Origin: Epichloe hybrida
Lineage: Eukaryota; Ascomycota; Sordariomycetes; Hypocreales; Clavicipitaceae
Length of the DNA: 64,000 nt
Reading direction: 5' to 3'
Assembly: GCA_019022495.1 (NCBI GenBank)
Contig: JAFEKR010000005.1
Coordinates: forward strand, 2,356,001 to 2,420,000
The notes under the pieces were generated by a model. That model did not search any database, was not told the origin of the DNA, and saw only the letters and a program-made list of their open reading frames with translations. Both the position numbers and the translations under genes were made by a program. Below are positions 58,744-64,000 of this stretch, one piece after another; positions within the stretch are counted from its first letter, which is position 1, and every line of letters starts with the position of its first letter.

Positions 58744-60654
58744 CTACGAATCATCAGCTTGACGCTTGTTCCTCTCCACCTTGTAGCGAACGAACAGTCT
58801 GTCTAGAAAGTGTGAATGTCGTATACCGTTTGGCCTCGCCCGGGCAAAGCTGTCGATTGCTTCTTCAAGTCCAAAACCACAGCGTTCAATAAGATAGCAG
58901 ACAATGAAATAGCCAGTTCGGTTGAAACCGTAGTGACAGTGTACACCAATAACGCATTTTTCAGGATGCATCCAACCTTCGACACTAGCTCGCTCGCTCT
59001 GGCTTCTCCGTATTTGGTCCACTAGCTTGATGAATGCCTCAACTTCCTGTGGTTGTGGCGGGATTTTGGAAACCGTAGGAAATTTGTGATAGTGCACACC
59101 GCCTCGTTCGAGCCCCCGTGGGTCATAGACTGGTTGGTCTTTGGAAATGTCAATAACGTCTCTGATGATGGAACCCCATTCCTCAACAAAACGTGATGGG
59201 CTGTGCACGTCATCCGCTTCACGCAATGTTTTCATAGCGCGGAAGATGTGTCCATCATTTGGCCCTATGGCTTCGGAAACTGGCACAACTGACTTCCACT
59301 TATTCAAATTCTTGACATCCCATTTGCCCTCGCGGGATAAGTACTGCAGTTGCCAGGCTAGAGATAACCTTTGCGTAACGTGATTTGCGAGAAAATCTGA
59401 TATCAGCCCGGCTAATACTCTCGAGTATCGTGGCATATAGAGAAGAGTATGATTCGCGGGGGACGGCACAATGTAGGACCGGACAACTTGCGGCGGGTGC
59501 GCGGGTTGTGGGGGTAAGTCTGTAGATGATTCGAAAGGTGTGGACGGATTGTCGTCATTAGCAGATCTCGTTTTTGCGGACATGTCCTCATTATCTTTTG
59601 CCTCTGTTGAACTATCAAAGCTGTCGCCAGCAGTGGTTGCATCTTGGCTGGACCGACGGGTCATCTGTGTCTGCTCAGAGGCGTCCACATTCGATTCCTC
59701 GGAGCTCGCAGGCTGTTGACCAAGTTTTGATTGGGATCCCTCCAGTACATCAACAATTTTGTAGACTTCTGTTGGGGGCGTCAAATGATCGTCCTCTCCG
59801 GCTATTAAAAATACCGGGACTTTTATGCTGGCCCATGCATCAAGCCCTGGCAATCCCCCTTTCGGTTTCCCATCTTTGTAAATAGGAAGTGACCCATAGG
59901 CCATTCGCCTCCAAACTGGAGTTCTGCTTTGCTGGTTGAATCGATACTGCATGAGCCTTAACTCTCGTTCGGCCCCTCTGCCAACAAATCGAGACACACT
60001 TCGACTCGCAGGGCCTCCTATGCCATCCCAAGCACGCCAGAGGGCAAGCATCCAATCTGGAATCCACAATAATCGGCGGAAAAGTGTAGATTTTAGCTCG
60101 TCAGGTGGTCCGGCTATAGGGCATATAGCAACGAGTGCTACAATATGCTGTGTGATACTTGTTTTGTGGTAAACGGTGTTGCTCGCAAGCTGCGCAGCCA
60201 ATGCAGTTCCCATGCTATGGCCAATCAATACAACCCCTTGGTTGGATTCTGCATCTCGGTGCTCTTCGATAATGGTTTCGAATAACTCCCCCAGTGCTTC
60301 TGTTGTATACGCGTCCCAGCAGGAAATGGTATATCGTGAGCGACCACCTCCAGGGAAATCGATGGATAAGCATGGCGCGAGTTCGACAAGGCTGCTGAGC
60401 AACGGGTGGAATTGTGCAACAGAGCCCCCGAGTCCCGGTATACACACTAAGAGCGGCAGCGGCGCAGGCGTTTTTGGGAGCTCTGCTGCTTTGCCGTGTG
60501 CATGAAAAAATACCCTCACATCTGTGTATTCAAAGCGGCTTGTTTTGTATGACCTCAGCTGCGAATTGTCTCTCAACAGAGGGGGGTCGGTTGACAGAGC
60601 ATCGGTCTCGAGGGTTTGGCTACCCCAGGCTGGGGGCTCGTGATGTTCTGCCAT
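58744..60654 (-). CDS. alpha/beta-hydrolase fused to PIR1/capping-type dual-specificity phosphatase
   Basis: A single exon encodes 636 residues that join two enzyme domains. Residues about 45-420 form an alpha/beta-hydrolase with the elbow GHSMG (Ser147), an acidic site in LIAGEDDHLTPP (Asp288/289) and a candidate His402 in PANHTLLYMP. A disordered Ser/Asp/Glu-rich loop of about 85 residues (308-393) sits between acid and His. Residues about 455-630 form a cysteine phosphatase with VHCHYGFNRTGY (Cys573, Arg579), most like the RNA 5'-triphosphatase/PIR1 (DUSP11) and mammalian capping-enzyme group. The text before it (DVIDISKDQPVYDPRGLERG) also fits that group. Substrates are unknown. The start at 60654 is the first in-frame ATG. 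Both active sites look intact, so this is not an obvious pseudogene. Confidence 0.88.
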   Translation of the reverse strand: MAEHHEPPAWGSQTLETDALSTDPPLLRDNSQLRSYKTSRFEYTDVRVFFHAHGKAAELPKTPAPLPLLVCIPGLGGSVAQFHPLLSSLVELAPCLSIDFPGGGRSRYTISCWDAYTTEALGELFETIIEEHRDAESNQGVVLIGHSMGTALAAQLASNTVYHKTSITQHIVALVAICPIAGPPDELKSTLFRRLLWIPDWMLALWRAWDGIGGPASRSVSRFVGRGAERELRLMQYRFNQQSRTPVWRRMAYGSLPIYKDGKPKGGLPGLDAWASIKVPVFLIAGEDDHLTPPTEVYKIVDVLEGSQSKLGQQPASSEESNVDASEQTQMTRRSSQDATTAGDSFDSSTEAKDNEDMSAKTRSANDDNPSTPFESSTDLPPQPAHPPQVVRSYIVPSPANHTLLYMPRYSRVLAGLISDFLANHVTQRLSLAWQLQYLSREGKWDVKNLNKWKSVVPVSEAIGPNDGHIFRAMKTLREADDVHSPSRFVEEWGSIIRDVIDISKDQPVYDPRGLERGGVHYHKFPTVSKIPPQPQEVEAFIKLVDQIRRSQSERASVEGWMHPEKCVIGVHCHYGFNRTGYFIVCYLIERCGFGLEEAIDSFARARPNGIRHSHFLDRLFVRYKVERNKRQADDS

Positions 60655-61877
60655 GGAGATAAGAACGAAACACGCGTTGAGGCGGAAGACGCTCCCAATT
60701 TTCGAGCTGATTTCATGCAATACAGACGATAGTAGGTGTTGGTTGTTGAACCGAGGAATCTTAGGGTTTTCATAAGATTATACCATACGCCTTTGACTTC
60801 GGTGGCAACTTATTCGGTATAAAAATGACGGCACTAATAGCTCCCTTAGTATAGTTCTGAATGTTCTGGATTTGTTCTCAGGCATACGGCTGGGCTGGGA
60901 GGGATTGATTGTCCGACACTACCTGCCTAGGTGGGTAACCAGGTGACGTAAATTGATATTTTGTCTTCAATGTGCGAGGGTAGCACCTGCACGATTTGCA
61001 GTCGAAATTGCCGATTCCCAGCTGAATCCCACACCGGACGTAGCTCACTGTGAAGGTTGCAATGACCAAAGTCACAAAACGAGGCGGCTATTTTGTGTCA
61101 GCTCAGTACAAGGTCATGACGCGATCGCAGTGGCGAAGCAGTGGTGGATAGACTTGACTATAGTGATAGCTTCACAATCTTGGTGAGGAGAACGGCTACA
61201 GAAAAGAGACAAGCAGTATTTGCAGTTCGTTTAAGCGCACAGGTTTAAGTGAGGCGTTGCGCAGCGTTAATCAGTAAAGCCGTTAGAACTGTGTCAAGAC
61301 GAACCGGACAGCTTTGAAATGGTACAACCAATCGTCATCGTGCATGGCGCCGCCGCCAATTACGCGACCTCTGCTATTCGAACAATGTAAAGTAAGCGTG
61401 TCGCAGAATATGAATAGCGGACCTACCCTATAGGCTCTCATCATTCACGCCCAAACTTCCCTTCCCGCGAATGTAGGGTTTGGGTATTTTTATCTCTTCA
61501 CACAATATCATTCTCAAGAGAGAGGGAAGGTTTGGTGTTTTTATTCTACTGTACATGAACGCCCTTGGTTAGTGGACACTATTATGCATCAGAAGTGGCA
61601 AAACTATAACATTGAGTTGGCATGAAACACCCAAGAACAGTCTTCCACTGTCACTCCCTGATGCACCAACAACAACAACGCAGTAAGCCACGGTCTATTA
61701 GGCTGCCACAAAAAAGCCGATTTGAAGATACGTCTTTGAAACAACCCTGCTCATCCTTACAGTACATCGCCAACCATAAATGATCTCATCACGGCGGACA
61801 AAGTATCACTCATGCACCATAGTCCTTGCCTTGCAGAGACTCCATTACAATCACAAAATAAAAGAAGGGACCGCTTC
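60655..61877. other. intergenic, hydrolase-phosphatase gene to NDUFAF3-like gene
   Basis: About 1.2 kb with the promoter of the hydrolase-phosphatase gene and the 3' UTR of the next gene. No open frame has support. A short CAA run lies at about 61666-61680. Nothing else is seen. Confidence 0.5.
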
Positions 61878-62725
61878 TTATGCCCTGACACCAATACCGT
61901 CTTGCCACCCCATGGGTATCAAGGCTGCAGCAACCTCGGAGACTCCACGCTCAGTGGCCAACAGATTGAACTGCGCTGCCGCGTTCCTTGTATCTAAGAC
62001 TTCGACTCGTATCCCGAGTTGGGCAATGTGTTTCCTCGTTTCTGGGCTCAAGGGAAGGTTGACTTTGCCCACACCAATGACCAATAAGTCTATATATCGG
62101 GGCTGTCAGTTTAATATTCCAGGCAAGATGACTGCGTCACTAGAAAGTGAAAACGTCCCATGCAACGAACGCATCATGGTAAAGCTTCCAAAAGGGCGAG
62201 GCGATCCTTGACATAAACGGGTTATCTCAGGGACAAGTCAATTCGCTTACCTGGGCGAGGCCACAAAAGGTCAAACAAACCAAATGCCTCCAGTGGAAGA
62301 TCAAACTGGCCCTTCTTGTTCACGAGCTCCAGTGATCCCCGAGCCTCCCAGGGCTTCCACCTGAAAGCCTCCCCATTAACCAGTAACGCCCCATCTCCAC
62401 CTGTGATCGTGATGCCATTATTAAGACCAAACCCATCGTACATACAAACATCTACCGAAGTGGACGGTGCGGGCATTCCTCTCAGCATATTCAGTTCATT
62501 GAAGTCGGTCGGTGATGGCTCGGATGGCGTGTCTCGCCGTGAACGAGGTCGGTAGGAACACGTCTGTATGAATCGAGCACGATGTCTTGAGATGACGGAA
62601 GGCCCCGGCCGATTTCTCAAAGAAGGGAGCCTGAAAAGAGTTTGTCGCTGTCGAAGCAATTGAGAGGGTCGCAGTTCACAACTGACAAAAGTGCTCAAGC
62701 AGCAAGCTCGAAGACTGCTGGCCAT
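61878..62725 (-). CDS. NDUFAF3-like mitochondrial complex I assembly factor (DUF498 family)
   Basis: The DUF498/AAMDC fold is shared with NDUFAF3, which helps assemble respiratory complex I. Two exons on the minus strand, 62725-62251 and 62089-61878, give 228 residues. The N-terminus is Arg/Ser/Leu-rich without acidic residues over its first about 35 positions (MASSLRACCLSTFVSCELR), a good mitochondrial presequence. The domain starts near NELNMLRGMPAPSTSVDVCM and contains FGLNNGITITGGDGALLVNG. After the 161-bp intron comes DLLVIGVGKVNLPLSPETRK and RVEVLDTRNAAAQFNLLATE, highly typical. The open frame runs upstream of the ATG used, but the presequence supports 62725 as the start. Confidence 0.9.
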
Positions 62726-63367
62726 GGCGGACTTGAATGCAGGATGCGAGAGTCTCTGCGACGATGCAATGGATATGAAAGCCTGTGAAAGAATGTAGCC
62801 GAAGAAAAGATGGCGCGCTTGATCTAAAGCCGATTGCGACGTCTTGTTGATGGATGATTTCTTGTAATACTGGAGGAGGCGAATAAATGCGAGAAGTTGG
62901 ACAGTCGGCGTCCATTTCAATACCGGGCTGGCCAATGGGCCAATGGCCCAGTCGTAGCGCTCTACATGACAACCACCCCACTCGAAGCATTTTCGAAACC
63001 TTTAACCTTGCCTTGAAAGTTGGCTATATCTATTCTCCCTGTTACGTCACAATTAGCAACATTAGTGTTAGCTCGCTTGGCGGAGGCACTTAGCCGTCAT
63101 CGTAAGCACACGCCGAATTAAATAACACAATAGAGGAAATCAAGGTCACTACAAGAATGAAAGCCAACTTGATGCTTTTTTTTTCATTCAACCACCAAGG
63201 AGGGTATGCAGTCTTAACGACGGCAGAAGACCAGCGCTTCCGGCCCTGTCCTCATTGTATCATGCAGCCCCTTTTGTCCTAATGAACACCAAAGCAATGA
63301 ACCATTCCCTTCAAAGAAAGATCCTTGCCGAATCGCGCAGTAAGTCAAACCATTGTCATGAAACCAT
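62726..63367. other. intergenic, NDUFAF3-like gene to RPL34
   Basis: A 642-bp stretch between two minus-strand genes, holding the promoter of the NDUFAF3-like gene and the 3' UTR of RPL34. A TGGCCAATGGGCCAATGGCC-like repeat lies at 62930-62949. A run of eight to nine Ts is near 63176-63184. No gene is seen. Confidence 0.5.
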
Positions 63368-63926
63368 TTATTTCTTCTTCTGGCTCTGCTCTTGCTCCTT
63401 CAACACCTTCTTGACAATCTTTTGTTCCTCGATCAAGAAAGCGCGAACAATGCGATCACGAACGCAACCACCGCATCTCGAGCCACCGTAGGCGCGCTGA
63501 ACAGTCTTCTTTGGCTTCGAAATCTGAGAGTACTCGCGAGGTCGGAGGGCCGGAATCTTTTCAACAGTTTCGTTAGTAATTGCACAAGGGTTATTTGGGC
63601 GCTCCCTCAATACATGGAACAAGAAAGACAAGTCGGCTCAGTCGCTACTGCCTTGAGCCATGCTGCCCGTGATATCGTCCCACGTCGGTAAATTTGTAAT
63701 CGATCGCCAAGGACAAGCCAATTTGCAGCCAGAGTTTGACTCGTCGTCCCCATATACCAGCTCCAGCCGTACACCTCGATTCGTCTCCGATCAAGAACTT
63801 ACGCCGATCAATTTGGAACCACAGTCGCCGCACTTGGGGACAGTGCCACGCTTCTTGATGTGCAGCAGTCGGAGCTCGCCACCGGGAGTCTTGACGACAC
63901 GAGTGCGGTTGGACCGGGTGTTGTAG
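63368..63926 (-). CDS. RPL34: 60S ribosomal protein L34 (eL34), 3' exons; 5' exon outside window
   Basis: eL34 is a zinc-binding structural protein of the large ribosomal subunit. Two exons are visible on the minus strand, 63926-63803 and 63556-63368, joined through a 246-bp intron (GTAAGT ... AAAAG). They encode YNTRSNRTRVVKTPGGELRL and PKCGDCGSKLIG, then IPALRPREYSQISKPKKTVQ, SRCGGCVRDRIVRAF and the Lys-rich end. The four zinc-ligand cysteines (CGDC and CGGC) are present. The first exon, which should supply the N-terminal about 13 residues including the start, is not found between 63927 and 64000, so the gene is cut by the window end. Confidence 0.95.
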
Positions 63927-64000
63927 CTAACGATGATGTATTAGTTGAGTGGTTCGGGATGTCGGAAATATAACGTCCTGAACGATTCTGATCATTGACA

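Overview
This is a window of nuclear DNA from a filamentous ascomycete. The genes carry short GT-AG introns of roughly 50-160 bp and encode typical fungal proteins: beta-1,3-glucan synthase, a White Collar-1 photoreceptor, a Skt5/Chs4 chitin synthase activator and an Scw4-type GH17 glucanase. An AT-rich block shows repeat-induced point mutation (RIP). The residues at the drug-binding hot spots of the glucan synthase and the look of the WC-1 protein suggest Sordariomycetes, most likely Hypocreales. That placement is inference; no species is claimed.

Left arm (1-11.1 kb): an AT-rich transposon graveyard with no host gene. A 7.1-kb Ty1/copia-type element on the minus strand (3334-10469) has two 831-bp LTRs, a primer binding site matching the initiator tRNA-Met anticodon arm, a purine tract, and decayed gag, protease, integrase, RT and RNase H. 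It is flanked by ACTTT at both ends. It sits inside an older copia-type relic on the plus strand, whose protease reading frame stops at 3333 and resumes at 10470. Both are full of stops and have lost catalytic aspartates. A small inverted-repeat element follows at 11471-11581.

Host gene arm (12.6-64 kb), in order: FKS1 (+), LCB1 (+), a GH17 glucanase (+), a NYN-domain protein (+), SDS23 (-), karyopherin beta-3 KAP121/PSE1 (+), wc-1 (+), UDP-glucose:glycoprotein glucosyltransferase (-), coatomer alpha COPA/RET1 (+), proteasome lid subunit RPN12 (-), SKT5/CHS4 (+), vacuolar alkaline phosphatase PHO8 (-), an alpha/beta-hydrolase fused to a PIR1/capping-enzyme-type phosphatase (-), an NDUFAF3-like complex I assembly factor (-), and the 3' part of RPL34 (-), cut by the window edge. 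Exon boundaries were worked out by eye from splice signals, frame continuity and family similarity. In every multi-exon model that is complete in the window, the exon lengths sum to a whole number of codons.

Shared themes: several genes serve the wall and secretory route. These are glucan synthesis (FKS1), wall glucan remodelling (GH17), chitin synthase activation (SKT5), ER glycoprotein quality control (UGGT), Golgi-ER retrieval (COPA) and sphingolipid synthesis (LCB1). There is no operon-like organisation. Most worth a second look: the hydrolase-phosphatase fusion, the 12-nt last exon that carries the CAAX box of SKT5, the ATG-only first exon of PHO8, the natural hot-spot substitutions in FKS1, and the precisely resolvable nested retrotransposon.
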